Shown piece by piece: positions 8,762-17,725 of a stretch of 64,000 nucleotides of DNA. Position 1 is the first letter of the stretch; every line of letters starts with the position of its first letter. The notes under the pieces were generated by a model that saw nothing but the letters and a program-made list of their open reading frames with translations, ran no database searches and had not been told where the DNA came from. The DNA lies in assembly GCF_003387355.1 (NCBI RefSeq), contig NZ_QUNH01000005.1, positions 1-64,000 of the forward strand, given 5' to 3'. Both the position numbers and the translations under genes were made by a program. Source of the DNA: Winogradskyella sediminis (GTDB lineage Bacteria; Bacteroidota; Bacteroidia; Flavobacteriales; Flavobacteriaceae).

Positions 8762-10027
8762 TTATGTTTTCTGCTTTTTCTTCTTAGCTGCTGGAAACAG
8801 AACATTATTCAAAATCAAACGATAGCCTGGTGATGTTGGATGTAGGTCTAATTCTGTTTTAGGATCTCCTACTCTATGTGTATAATCTTCAGGATCGTGA
8901 CCACCATAAAATGTAAAGAAGCCTTTTCCTTTAATACCATGAATGTATTTAGCTTCACCATTGGTACGGTTTTCTCCCATAACCAAAACATTAGACTTAA
9001 TTTGGCCGCGAGCAAAAGCTGTAGTTTGGCCCATAAATCCTTTAACCAGAGCTGTATGGTTTTGAGTTAACATGGTTGGAATTGGATCCCATTTAGCCGA
9101 ATATTCCATCAACGAAAAATAATCCGTGGTTTTAGGTATTTTTCGTTTGGTTGTCATGTCTATAGATGAAAACTCATAAACATTAGGGCTGCGTTCTAAT
9201 ATATAATCTTTAAAAGCAAACGTTTTACTAAAATCAATTTTATTCTGATATCCTGGATCGCTACCGTCTCCATCAAACATTGGTTCGCAAATATCAACTC
9301 CTTCAGCCGATAATGCAATATCAAAACTATCCGTAGCAGAACACATAGCAAACATAAATCCACCACCCACAACATAATCTCTTATTTTCAAAGCCACCGC
9401 TAATTTTTCATCAGACACTTTATCGTAACCTAATTTTCTGGCCAAAGCTTCAGCTTCTTTTTTATCTTCAATATACCAAGCTGCAGAACGGTATGCTCTA
9501 TAAAACTTTCCATATTGACCTGTAAAATCTTCGTGATGTAAGTGCAACCAATCATAAAGAAGCAATTCGTCCTTTAACACTTCTTCATCATAAATGGTTT
9601 CATAAGGAATTTCAGCATACGTTAGCACCATGGTCACAGCATCATCCCATGGTTTTAATCCCGTTGGCGTATAAACCGCAATTTTTGGTGCTTTTTCTAA
9701 TACAACGGCTTCTTGATTTACCGCAGGACTAGCAATACCTTCTAAAATTTGTGTTGCTTTAGCATCAGAAATAACTTCAAAAGACACTCCTCTAATTTGG
9801 CATTCGCGTTGAATAATTTCCGCATCAGGTAATAAAAACGAACCACCTCTATAATTTAGTAGCCATTTTACTTTCAGTTCGCGTTCTAGCGTCCAATAGG
9901 TTATACCATATGCCTTTAAATGATTGCTCTGTGTTTCTGCATCCATTGGAATAAGAATATAAGATGCAAAAGCATTTAAACTAAAGCATAGGCTAAAAAT
10001 TATAAAAAGTAGATTTTTCAAGGTCAT
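8762..10027 (-). CDS. Exported class I glutamine amidotransferase-like protein
   Basis: This 421-residue protein has an N-terminal signal peptide ending near LNAFAS. The middle (about residues 115-260) looks like a GATase1/ThuA-type flavodoxin fold, with IAVYTPTGLKPWDDAV followed by GGGFMFAMCSATDSF, where the Cys after a Gly-rich turn resembles a nucleophile elbow. The C-terminal part has IKGKGFFTFYGGHDPE, another GATase-like strand. To my recollection, close relatives in Flavobacteria are often labelled asparagine synthetase B, but no AsnB synthetase domain (no SGGxDSS loop) is visible, so that name would be misleading. The function is unknown. A TATATTTC sequence at 10039-10046 is a possible off-consensus promoter element. 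Confidence 0.75.
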   Translation of the reverse strand: MTLKNLLFIIFSLCFSLNAFASYILIPMDAETQSNHLKAYGITYWTLERELKVKWLLNYRGGSFLLPDAEIIQRECQIRGVSFEVISDAKATQILEGIASPAVNQEAVVLEKAPKIAVYTPTGLKPWDDAVTMVLTYAEIPYETIYDEEVLKDELLLYDWLHLHHEDFTGQYGKFYRAYRSAAWYIEDKKEAEALARKLGYDKVSDEKLAVALKIRDYVVGGGFMFAMCSATDSFDIALSAEGVDICEPMFDGDGSDPGYQNKIDFSKTFAFKDYILERSPNVYEFSSIDMTTKRKIPKTTDYFSLMEYSAKWDPIPTMLTQNHTALVKGFMGQTTAFARGQIKSNVLVMGENRTNGEAKYIHGIKGKGFFTFYGGHDPEDYTHRVGDPKTELDLHPTSPGYRLILNNVLFPAAKKKKQKT

Positions 10028-10092
10028 AGATTTATAACGAAATATAGCTATATTTTAGTCTATAAAAGATTGATTTAGCATTCTTTTAAGAC

Positions 10093-10818
10093 CTATATTG
10101 AATAAGTTATAAGTTGGTTGTAATGTGTAAGACATTCATTTAATAATGGTTTTAAATGTTCTGAAATTTTTTCTTCTTTTGGTTTATAAGGTATAAAACC
10201 ATGAGATAGGTGAACATTTTTATACCAATACTTTGCCCAAATACCATCTTCTTTAAGCTGTTGTGGTTGCCATGAGAGCATCTTGTTATCAAAAGGAATA
10301 TTAGCAAATGTGCATAGCTTTTGCAATGTTCCTTTTGGGTTTAATAATACTTTTTTTGCATCTAATACCACAAAAGGAATCTGATGTGTTTTAAAATATT
10401 CTATCAACTCTACATGCAGTGCATAGCCAACATCATCTATGCTTGGATTTTTTATAACTTTATTAAAAGAAGGTAGCATCTCTTTTGGATCTCTTGTAAG
10501 GATGACGTTCACCATTTTTTTCATAAAATCACGCTTCAAGTTCCATAAATGATGTGTCATTTGTTTAAAAAACAAAACTGGTTTTTCAGTATTCTCTAGC
10601 ATCATGCTAACGACCTTTTCTCCGTCGTTTTCCATGCTCTTCAATATTAAGTCAGCACCTGGATGGTACGTATGAGCTTCAGGATGATTTTTTAAATAAT
10701 AACCATACAATGGTTCATCAAATACTTTGGTATCTTCTCTTTGGGCAAAAGCATACATTAAAGCTGTCGAAATATTTCTTGGTCCAGACCATAAACAAAT
10801 ACGTGTTATGTTATTCAT
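10093..10818 (-). CDS. Sulfotransferase-like P-loop protein
   Basis: This 241-residue protein has a 5'-PAPS-binding-type P-loop, LWSGPRNISTAL, near the N-terminus and a ILTRDPKEMLPSF segment resembling the 3'-phosphate-binding region of sulfotransferases. It is a distant member of the family, and the acceptor is unknown. The ATG at 10818 overlaps the stop of the upstream aminotransferase gene (ATGAATAA), which implies translational coupling; a start six codons earlier is possible but increases the overlap. The tight pairing with a class IV aminotransferase suggests a shared pathway. Confidence 0.75.
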   Translation of the reverse strand: MNNITRICLWSGPRNISTALMYAFAQREDTKVFDEPLYGYYLKNHPEAHTYHPGADLILKSMENDGEKVVSMMLENTEKPVLFFKQMTHHLWNLKRDFMKKMVNVILTRDPKEMLPSFNKVIKNPSIDDVGYALHVELIEYFKTHQIPFVVLDAKKVLLNPKGTLQKLCTFANIPFDNKMLSWQPQQLKEDGIWAKYWYKNVHLSHGFIPYKPKEEKISEHLKPLLNECLTHYNQLITYSI

Positions 10819-11728
10819 TGTGTACCGTATTTTCAATTAACGCTTCGTAAAGTGCATTCAGTTTTTTAGTGACGCTCCCATAATTACCTTCGCCAATCTG
10901 CCTTCCGTCAATTTTTGTTACCGGAGTTAAACCACCAAAAGTTCCTGTCACAAACGCTTCATCGGCTCCATAAACATCAAATAGTGAAAAGTCTTTTTCA
11001 AAACAAGGTATATGGTTTGTATTACAGATTTCAATAACTTTGGCTCTGGTAATACCATTCATACAATATTTGCTAGTTGAAGTCCACACTTCTCCTTTAT
11101 GCACTATAAAAAAATTAGTCGCATTACAAGTAGAAACAAAACCATTAACATCTAACATTAAAGCTTCGTCTGCACCAGCTTGTATAGCTTGAATAAGCGC
11201 TTGAACTTCATGAAGTTTACTGTGGCAATTTAACCTTGGGTCTAAATAATCTGGCGAACCTCTTCTAATTGTACTTGTAAAAAGAGTAATTCCTTTTTCT
11301 TTAGAATCTTGTGAAGCCGTTTTATATTCTGGTATAATCACTACATTTGGACCAGAAATTGTGAGACGAGGATCTTGTGATGGTGTTTTCTTGATACCGC
11401 GAGTAACCATGATTCTCACATGTACTCCGTCGGTCATGTTATTTGCTTTTAGTGTTCGCATTACTTTAGCTTGTAATTCTTTCTTTGAAAAAGGTAAATG
11501 CATACCAACTGAAGCTGCAGCAGTCCATAAGCGATTAAAATGATCGTCCAAAAATACTAATACACCATGATGTAATCGTAAGGCTTCCCAAATACCATCA
11601 CCGACTAAGTAACCACTATCGAAAACGGAAATTTTAGCGTCTTTACGCGGAAATAATTGATCGTTTATTGAAATTAGAATATCGTTATTTCTACTATCTT
11701 CAATAGCATTGTGCGTTCCATGAACCAT
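10811..11728 (-). CDS. Aminotransferase class IV (D-amino acid or branched-chain type)
   Basis: This 305-residue PLP enzyme of fold type IV has FDSGYLVGDGIWEALR near residue 40, the candidate PLP lysine in NCHSKLHEV, the ligand segment VNGFVSTCNATNFF and the C-terminal TGTFGGLTPVTKIDG. The family includes branched-chain and D-amino acid aminotransferases and aminodeoxychorismate lyase; the sequence does not separate these securely, though lyase is less likely. It overlaps the downstream sulfotransferase-like gene by 8 bases. A TATCTTTC element about 15 bases upstream is a possible weak promoter. Confidence 0.85.
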   Translation of the reverse strand: MVHGTHNAIEDSRNNDILISINDQLFPRKDAKISVFDSGYLVGDGIWEALRLHHGVLVFLDDHFNRLWTAAASVGMHLPFSKKELQAKVMRTLKANNMTDGVHVRIMVTRGIKKTPSQDPRLTISGPNVVIIPEYKTASQDSKEKGITLFTSTIRRGSPDYLDPRLNCHSKLHEVQALIQAIQAGADEALMLDVNGFVSTCNATNFFIVHKGEVWTSTSKYCMNGITRAKVIEICNTNHIPCFEKDFSLFDVYGADEAFVTGTFGGLTPVTKIDGRQIGEGNYGSVTKKLNALYEALIENTVHNE

Positions 11729-11789
11729 ATTTATAATTTTAATATCGAAAGATAAATAAAATTATATTTTAAAGCTCTAAAAAAACGAT

Positions 11790-12824
11790 TTACTCCATGG
11801 TAGTTTCATTACCTGAGAGTAAGCTTGCAATCACTTTAGTTCCTTCAAATTGTTCTAAAATAATTTTGATAAAAACCGTAATTGGAATGGCCATAATTAA
11901 ACCAGGAATGCCCCAAAGAAATCCCCAAAACATCAGCATTACAAGTACCGCAATGACATTTATGGAAAAAGATTTTCCCATAAAAATAGGTTCTAAAATT
12001 GCGCCAAAAGTCACTTGAACCATAGAAATAGAAAAGATAAAAAAGAACAATGTACTCGTTGGATCTAATTCTACAAAAGCAAAAATAGATAAGAGAATAA
12101 CAGAAATAAAAGAACCTACCATTTGAACAAAGTTAATTGCAAAAGCAAATAAACCCCAGAAAATAGGAAAACTAACATCAAAAAAGACACACATTAATCC
12201 TGTAAATATTCCGGTAAGTGCACTGACTAAAACTTTAACTTTTATAAATTTAATTAAGTCTTTTTCAATTTTCATAAAGGTTTTAACAGAGGTATGCTTA
12301 CGTTTTAGCAACGTGCTATTGAGTAATTTATGCACATTAATCGATTCTGCTAACCATAATACCACAAAAAATACGGTCATTAATAAAGCGGTTAAAAACG
12401 AGTTTACGAATCCGAGTGTAGAACCAAGATTTTCTTTTTCGAATAGTTGACCAATAAGGCCGTGTTCTTGTTCAATCTCTATCCCAAAGTTATCAAATAG
12501 ATATACTTTTAGATCCGCTATTTTTAACTCTGCTTTAGATAAAAACCCAGTGTTATTCGCTAATATTTGCTTGCTTGATAACTGAACAAGCTCTACCCCA
12601 ATCTTGAGACCTATTGCAACTAACAAGAGTACAATAATAATACTGACAATTTTAGGTACATTTCTACGTCCCAACCATCGCATTAATGGCAAGAATAATA
12701 ATGCTATAAACATTGAAAAAATCAATGGAATAAAAATAAAAGACAATATCTTTAGTAAATAAAATACTAAAGGCACCACTAAAATTAACAGCAATACATT
12801 GGTTGTACGTCTTTGTTCTAACAT
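11790..12824 (-). CDS. AI-2E family (PerM/TqsA-like) membrane protein
   Basis: This 344-residue integral membrane protein has about seven or eight hydrophobic segments: two at the N-terminus, one near residue 65, one near 155, and a C-terminal group of four. The C-terminal run SMVQVTFGAILEPIFMGKS followed by LVMLMFWGFLWGIPG is the family hallmark (PF01594). Members include a putative AI-2 exporter and sodium/proton antiporters, so the substrate is open. It is transcribed alone from a promoter 30 bases upstream. Confidence 0.9.
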   Translation of the reverse strand: MLEQRRTTNVLLLILVVPLVFYLLKILSFIFIPLIFSMFIALLFLPLMRWLGRRNVPKIVSIIIVLLLVAIGLKIGVELVQLSSKQILANNTGFLSKAELKIADLKVYLFDNFGIEIEQEHGLIGQLFEKENLGSTLGFVNSFLTALLMTVFFVVLWLAESINVHKLLNSTLLKRKHTSVKTFMKIEKDLIKFIKVKVLVSALTGIFTGLMCVFFDVSFPIFWGLFAFAINFVQMVGSFISVILLSIFAFVELDPTSTLFFFIFSISMVQVTFGAILEPIFMGKSFSINVIAVLVMLMFWGFLWGIPGLIMAIPITVFIKIILEQFEGTKVIASLLSGNETTME

Positions 12825-12853
12825 GAGGCAGATTACTTTTTAAACTAAGCCCT

Positions 12854-12861
12854 CAAAGATA
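12854..12861 (-). promoter_or_regulatory. Promoter -7 element for the AI-2E family gene
   Basis: The minus-strand sequence TATCTTTG is an exact TAnnTTTG match 30 bases before the start codon. No clear TTG box lies 19 bases upstream. Confidence 0.55.
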
Positions 12862-12896
12862 AGTTAAAATACAGTTTTTAAAAGCTTAAATTGCTG

Positions 12897-14429
12897 TTAA
12901 AATGGTACTCCATCATCCTCTGGTCCACCAAAGGCATCTGAGGCAGACGGGAATTTATCTGGAGTAAAGGTATTATCATTAGCTGCTTCATTCATTTTGG
13001 AATGGTATTCACCAAACGGTGTGTCAAAATCATCTAAATTATCGAACTTACCTAAATGACCGATAAACTTTAATCTAATATTTTCTAAGCCACCATTTCT
13101 GTGCTTTGCTACAATAAATTCTCCTTGACCTTCGGTTGGTGAACGTTCTTCATCATCCCATTCATCAATTTTATAATATTCAGGTCTATAAATAAAGGAT
13201 ACGATATCTGCATCTTGCTCAATGGCACCAGATTCACGTAAATCGGATAGTAAAGGTCTTTTACTTCCACCACGCGTTTCTACAGCACGTGATAACTGAG
13301 ATAAAGCTATTACCGGCACACTTAATTCTTTTGCTAGAGCTTTTAAGTTTCGAGAAATCATGGAAATTTCCTGTTCACGGTTTCCTCCTTTTTGACTTCC
13401 ACCTGCGGTCATTAACTGCAAGTAATCTATCATAATCATCTTAATGCCATATTGAGACGCTAAACGACGCGCTTTTGCTCTTAAGTCGAAAATAGAAAGT
13501 GATGGAGTATCATCTATAAATAACGGTGCTTGCTCTAATGTTTTAACTTTAACATTAAGCTGTTCCCATTCGTGCTTTTCTAATTTACCCGTTCTTAACT
13601 TTTCTGAAGACAAACCCGTTTCACTAGAAATTAGTCGTGTAATTAACTGTACAGAGGACATCTCTAAAGAAAAGAACGCTACAGGTGTATTACTATTAAC
13701 AGCCACATTTCTGGCCATGGTAAGTGTTAAGGCTGTTTTTCCCATACCAGGACGTGCCGCAACAATAATTAAATCACTTGGTTGCCAACCTGAGGTTAAT
13801 TTATCTAACTTATCGAAACCAGAAGGCACACCACTCATTCCCTCTTTATTGGACATTTCTTCGATTTTCTTCTTCGCTTGAATTACCAAACTCTGAGCAG
13901 ATTCTGTAGATTTTTTTACGTTACCTTGGGTGACTTCATACAACTTTGCCTCTGCAGTATCTAATAAGTCAAAAACATCTTTAGTTTCATCATACGCTTC
14001 TTCAATAATTTCGTTTGAAATTTTTATTAAACTTCTCTGAATATATTTCTGAAGAATAATACGTGCATGGAATTCGATATGCGCCGAAGACGATACACGT
14101 TGTGTTAAAGAAATAAGATAAAAATCACCTCCAATAGCTTCTAGCTTTTGATCTTTTTTTAATTGACTAGAAACGGTTAATAAGTCAATAGGCTCACTGT
14201 TTTCGAACAATTTAAAGATGGCTTCAAAGATATACTTATGCGCTTCTTTATAGAACGCATCAGGACTAAGGATATCAATAACTTCATCGACTCCTTTTTT
14301 ATCTATCATCATCGCACCAATTACAACCTCTTCTAAATCAGTTGCTTGAGGAGGTATTTTACCTTTCTCTAAATTAATGATAGTGCCTTTATCAACTTTG
14401 TAGCCTTGTACTGGATTGGGTTGTTTCAT
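12897..14429 (-). CDS. dnaB: Replicative DNA helicase DnaB
   Basis: This 510-residue hexameric helicase unwinds DNA at the replication fork. The N-terminal primase-interaction domain (residues of about 25-130, ATDLEEVVIGAMMIDKKGVDE) is followed by a linker and a RecA-like motor with Walker A ARPGMGKTAL, Walker B in MIMIDYLQLM, and SDLRESGAIEQDAD near the DNA-binding loops. No intein is present. A TTG three codons upstream extends the frame, but ATG 14429 (MKQPNPVQ) is the natural start. TACTTTTG at 14436-14443 would place transcription very near the ATG, so a leaderless mRNA is possible. Confidence 0.96.
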   Translation of the reverse strand: MKQPNPVQGYKVDKGTIINLEKGKIPPQATDLEEVVIGAMMIDKKGVDEVIDILSPDAFYKEAHKYIFEAIFKLFENSEPIDLLTVSSQLKKDQKLEAIGGDFYLISLTQRVSSSAHIEFHARIILQKYIQRSLIKISNEIIEEAYDETKDVFDLLDTAEAKLYEVTQGNVKKSTESAQSLVIQAKKKIEEMSNKEGMSGVPSGFDKLDKLTSGWQPSDLIIVAARPGMGKTALTLTMARNVAVNSNTPVAFFSLEMSSVQLITRLISSETGLSSEKLRTGKLEKHEWEQLNVKVKTLEQAPLFIDDTPSLSIFDLRAKARRLASQYGIKMIMIDYLQLMTAGGSQKGGNREQEISMISRNLKALAKELSVPVIALSQLSRAVETRGGSKRPLLSDLRESGAIEQDADIVSFIYRPEYYKIDEWDDEERSPTEGQGEFIVAKHRNGGLENIRLKFIGHLGKFDNLDDFDTPFGEYHSKMNEAANDNTFTPDKFPSASDAFGGPEDDGVPF

Positions 14430-14542
14430 AAGTAACAAAAGTAGTTAAATAGTGTTGAGGAAATGAAAATCTTCGCTTTACGATTTCAACATATCTTCAA
14501 CAATCTAACTGTTAATAACTTGATTATATTTTTAATAGCGCC

Positions 14543-14575
14543 AAAAAAAACCGAAGCCTAAACTTCAGTTTTTTT
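14543..14575 (-). terminator. Intrinsic terminator between accA and dnaB
   Basis: Read on the minus strand, AAAACTGAAG pairs with CTTCGGTTTT (one wobble) around a 6-base loop, then runs into T residues. It ends the accA transcript before dnaB. Confidence 0.8.
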
Positions 14576-14596
14576 AGTATCCTATGTTTAGTGGAA

Positions 14597-15550
14597 TTAA
14601 TCCTTATAGACACCCATGGCGTCGTATTTTTCCATTCGTTGATTTACTAAATCTTTTGGTGATAAGTTTTTAAGTTCACCATACGCTTTTTCGATTGCAT
14701 TTTTTACTGCTAAAAACGTTTTGTCTCTATCCGTATGAGCTCCACCAAGTGGTTCTTTAATAATTGAATCGACCAATTTCATACGTTTCATATCCTTAGC
14801 TGTAAGTTTTAACGCTTCTGCAGCTTGTTCTTTATATTCCCAGCTTCTCCATAAAATAGAAGAACAAGATTCTGGTGAAATTACAGAATACCAAGTATTC
14901 TCTAACATCATAACACGATCTCCAACACCAATACCTAAGGCTCCACCAGAAGCACCTTCACCAATTATGATGGTGATGATTGGTACTTTAAGACGTGCCA
15001 TTTCTAAAATATTTCTGGCAATTGCTTCCCCTTGTCCGCGCTCTTCTGCTTCTAATCCTGGATAAGCACCTGGTGTATCGATTAACGTTACTACAGGAAT
15101 TCCAAATTTTTCAGCAGATTTCATTAATCGTAAAGCTTTACGATACCCTTCAGGATTAGACATTCCAAAATTACGATACTGTCTTGTTTTGGTATTAAAC
15201 CCTTTTTGTTGTCCAATAAACATATATGATTGGTCACCTATTTTACCTAGACCTCCAATCATGGCCTTATCATCCTTTACATTTCGGTCTCCGTGTAGTT
15301 CTAAAAATGTATCACCACAGAGTGCTTTTATATGATCTAAGGTATAAGGTCTATTAGGGTGGCGAGATAACTGAACACGTTGCCATGCTGAAAGATTTTT
15401 ATAAATATCTTTCTTAGTTTCAGCGAGCTTTTTTTCAATCTGCTTACAAGTTTCGGTGACATCGACATCACTTTCTTTACCTATAATCTCGCATTTATCT
15501 AATTGCTCTTCAAGTTCTTTTATTGGTAATTCAAACTCTAAATATTCCAT
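14597..15550 (-). CDS. accA: Acetyl-CoA carboxylase carboxyltransferase subunit alpha
   Basis: This 317-residue protein has the usual AccA length. With AccD it moves the carboxyl group from biotin to acetyl-CoA, giving malonyl-CoA for fatty acid synthesis. The N-terminus ([16 protein letters not shown]) and the crotonase-like core with [33 protein letters not shown] and [19 protein letters not shown] are diagnostic. It is separated from dnaB by a terminator and from the upstream EamA gene by 145 bases, which include a TAGGTTTG element. Confidence 0.96.
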   Translation of the reverse strand: MEYLEFELPIKELEEQLDKCEIIGKESDVDVTETCKQIEKKLAETKKDIYKNLSAWQRVQLSRHPNRPYTLDHIKALCGDTFLELHGDRNVKDDKAMIGGLGKIGDQSYMFIGQQKGFNTKTRQYRNFGMSNPEGYRKALRLMKSAEKFGIPVVTLIDTPGAYPGLEAEERGQGEAIARNILEMARLKVPIITIIIGEGASGGALGIGVGDRVMMLENTWYSVISPESCSSILWRSWEYKEQAAEALKLTAKDMKRMKLVDSIIKEPLGGAHTDRDKTFLAVKNAIEKAYGELKNLSPKDLVNQRMEKYDAMGVYKD

Positions 15551-15592
15551 ACAATTTGAAGTTAGTTTTGTTTAGTTAGTATAGTTAGGTTA

Positions 15593-15600
15593 CAAACCTA
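15593..15600 (-). promoter_or_regulatory. Possible accA promoter -7 element
   Basis: Minus-strand TAGGTTTG matches TAnnTTTG 42 bases before the accA ATG; no TTG box is seen at the right spacing. Confidence 0.4.
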
Positions 15601-15695
15601 CGTATTCTTATTTCTATATTAGAAAAAATACTCAAAAAAGTAAGTTCGCATTTTCAATTTACAAAAATAGAATTTATTCAAGAAACATTAAAAAT

Positions 15696-16604
15696 TTAAT
15701 TGGTAATACTATTCGATTTGCGTTTTTGCCTTTTATAATTCTTAAAAATGGCATCGAATAAAACGGTCATTAAAACGAGAATAGCACCGATATAAAATTG
15801 TGGAGACATTTTTTCAGTCTCAGGAAAAAGTGCCAAGGCTATAGCAATACCGTATACAGGTTCTAAGTTATAACTTAAAATAACAGTAAAAGGACTGATA
15901 TATCGCATGATATCTACAGATCCAATAAATGCATAAGCCGTACATACTGAAGCCAAAATAAACAAATACATCCAATCGGAATTTGAAAGTGTAAAAAACT
16001 CAGCATTAAAAGTTTTACCTGTACATAAAATAAAGACCGTTAAAAACAAGACACCACTGACAAACTCATAAAATGAAATCACAGTCGCATTATGCTTTGT
16101 TATAAAAAGACCATTAATGACTGCAAATAATGTTGAGAATAAAGCGGAAAGCAACCCTAAAATAATACCATTAATATATCCCATTTCGCTACTCGTAATT
16201 AAATAGACTCCAAGAATAACAATGATTCCAAAGATAATTTCATAGCCCAGAATACGTCGCTTAAATATTAAAGGTTCTATAAATGAAGCAAAGAAAGCTC
16301 CAGAAGAAAACATAGCTAAAGCAATAGACACATTGGCTTGGTTGATGGCTTCAAAAAAAGTAATCCAATGTAAAGCGATGATTACACCAGCTGCAGAAAA
16401 TTGTAAAAGTGAGGTCTTTGTTATTTTAATATTTACCTGTACGACTTTAATATAAATAAACATTAAAATTCCGGCCATTGCCATTCTATACCAAACGAGT
16501 TCTATGGCACCAATGGTAATTAACTCACCTAAAATGGCTGTAAAACCGGCAATGATAACAAGAAAATGTAAGTGCAGATAATGCTTTAATTTAGCGTTTG
16601 GCAT
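15696..16604 (-). CDS. EamA (DMT) family transporter
   Basis: This 302-residue inner-membrane protein has ten hydrophobic segments arranged as two EamA repeats, and the C-terminus is lysine- and arginine-rich (NYKRQKRKS). Members export amino acids or other metabolites; the substrate is not predictable. Its ATG lies 14 bases inside the 3' end of lptG, so the two genes are translationally coupled, although no functional link is obvious. Confidence 0.9.
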   Translation of the reverse strand: MPNAKLKHYLHLHFLVIIAGFTAILGELITIGAIELVWYRMAMAGILMFIYIKVVQVNIKITKTSLLQFSAAGVIIALHWITFFEAINQANVSIALAMFSSGAFFASFIEPLIFKRRILGYEIIFGIIVILGVYLITSSEMGYINGIILGLLSALFSTLFAVINGLFITKHNATVISFYEFVSGVLFLTVFILCTGKTFNAEFFTLSNSDWMYLFILASVCTAYAFIGSVDIMRYISPFTVILSYNLEPVYGIAIALALFPETEKMSPQFYIGAILVLMTVLFDAIFKNYKRQKRKSNSITN

Positions 16605-17667
16605 TTTGAAGGAGATATACAGCTAAAATACCAAATATTACATTAGGAAACCACACTGCAACTATCGCTGGGAAATTAGATTGTTCTGCCATGACTCCAA
16701 ATACTTTATCAAAGAACACATAAATCATAGCAATGGCAATACCAACGGCTAAATTTGTTCCCATACCTCCACGTCGTTTTACAGACGATACCGCAACTGC
16801 AATAATGGTAAGAATAAATATAGATACAGGTAAACTCCACTTTTTTAATTTCACTACTTCATAGCGACCAATATTTGGCGATCCGCGTCGTTTTTCTGCA
16901 GCAATAAATTTCAATAATTCTCCATAAGATTTCGTCTCGGCAGCATATTGTACGGGAGTAAGATCTTCAAGCTCAAAAGGGAAATCCATAAGTTTCTGAC
17001 CTTCTTGCTCAACCGTTTCAACTCCATCATTAAACGAACGTTTTATATAAGTAATCAGTTTATAGACACTATCTTTTTCAACATAACTAATGCGGTCTGC
17101 AAAGATTTTATATTTCAGTTCGTTATTTTCAAAATGTTCGTAAGTGAATTTTAAACCTGTGCTGGTTTTAGGTATAAAATTACTAACGTAGATATAATCG
17201 TTATCATTAATTTGTTGATACACATCTTTGGTTTGCTGAATAGATCTACCTTTTTTAAGGTATTTAAATTTAAATTCATTAAAACCTTGGCTGGCAATTG
17301 GCGCTAAATACATCCCTAAAAACAAAGCGAAACCTGCAACAATTGAAGCTCCTATTATATACGGCCTTAAAAACCTCGAAAAAGAAACACCCGAACTTAA
17401 AAACGCAACAATTTCTGTATTATTAGCCAGTTTAGAAGTAAACCAAATCACCGATAAAAATAAGAATAATGGAAATAGAAGATTAGCGAAATAAACAGTA
17501 AAATCTAAATAATAAAATGCTACCTCTCCAAATGGCACATCATTTTCTAACATCTTACCTACCTTCTCCGCTAAGTCTACAATTATTCCGATAGGAACAA
17601 ACAGCAATAACATCATCAGGAATGTAAATAAATACCGTTTTAATATGTACCAATCTAGTATTTTCAA
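16591..17667 (-). CDS. lptG: LptF/LptG family lipopolysaccharide export permease
   Basis: This 358-residue YjgP/YjgQ family permease starts MKILDWYILKRYLFTFLMML. It has three N-terminal membrane segments, a periplasmic beta-jellyroll region (about residues 130-260) and three C-terminal segments. LptF and LptG form the membrane part of the ABC machine that extracts LPS for transport to the outer membrane. The opening is closer to LptG than LptF, but the symbol is a best guess. It sits 58 bases downstream of tgt and overlaps the EamA gene. Confidence 0.85.
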   Translation of the reverse strand: MKILDWYILKRYLFTFLMMLLLFVPIGIIVDLAEKVGKMLENDVPFGEVAFYYLDFTVYFANLLFPLFLFLSVIWFTSKLANNTEIVAFLSSGVSFSRFLRPYIIGASIVAGFALFLGMYLAPIASQGFNEFKFKYLKKGRSIQQTKDVYQQINDNDYIYVSNFIPKTSTGLKFTYEHFENNELKYKIFADRISYVEKDSVYKLITYIKRSFNDGVETVEQEGQKLMDFPFELEDLTPVQYAAETKSYGELLKFIAAEKRRGSPNIGRYEVVKLKKWSLPVSIFILTIIAVAVSSVKRRGGMGTNLAVGIAIAMIYVFFDKVFGVMAEQSNFPAIVAVWFPNVIFGILAVYLLQNAKR

Positions 17668-17725
17668 GTTGCTCGTTTAATTATGGATTAAAATTATAAT
17701 TTCTGAATTTACACTAAAAATTACC

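Noticed and set aside
8762-10027. Asparagine synthetase B as the product name
   Set aside because: The protein has no N-terminal catalytic Cys2 and no SGGxDSS loop; it has a signal peptide and a GATase1-like core instead.
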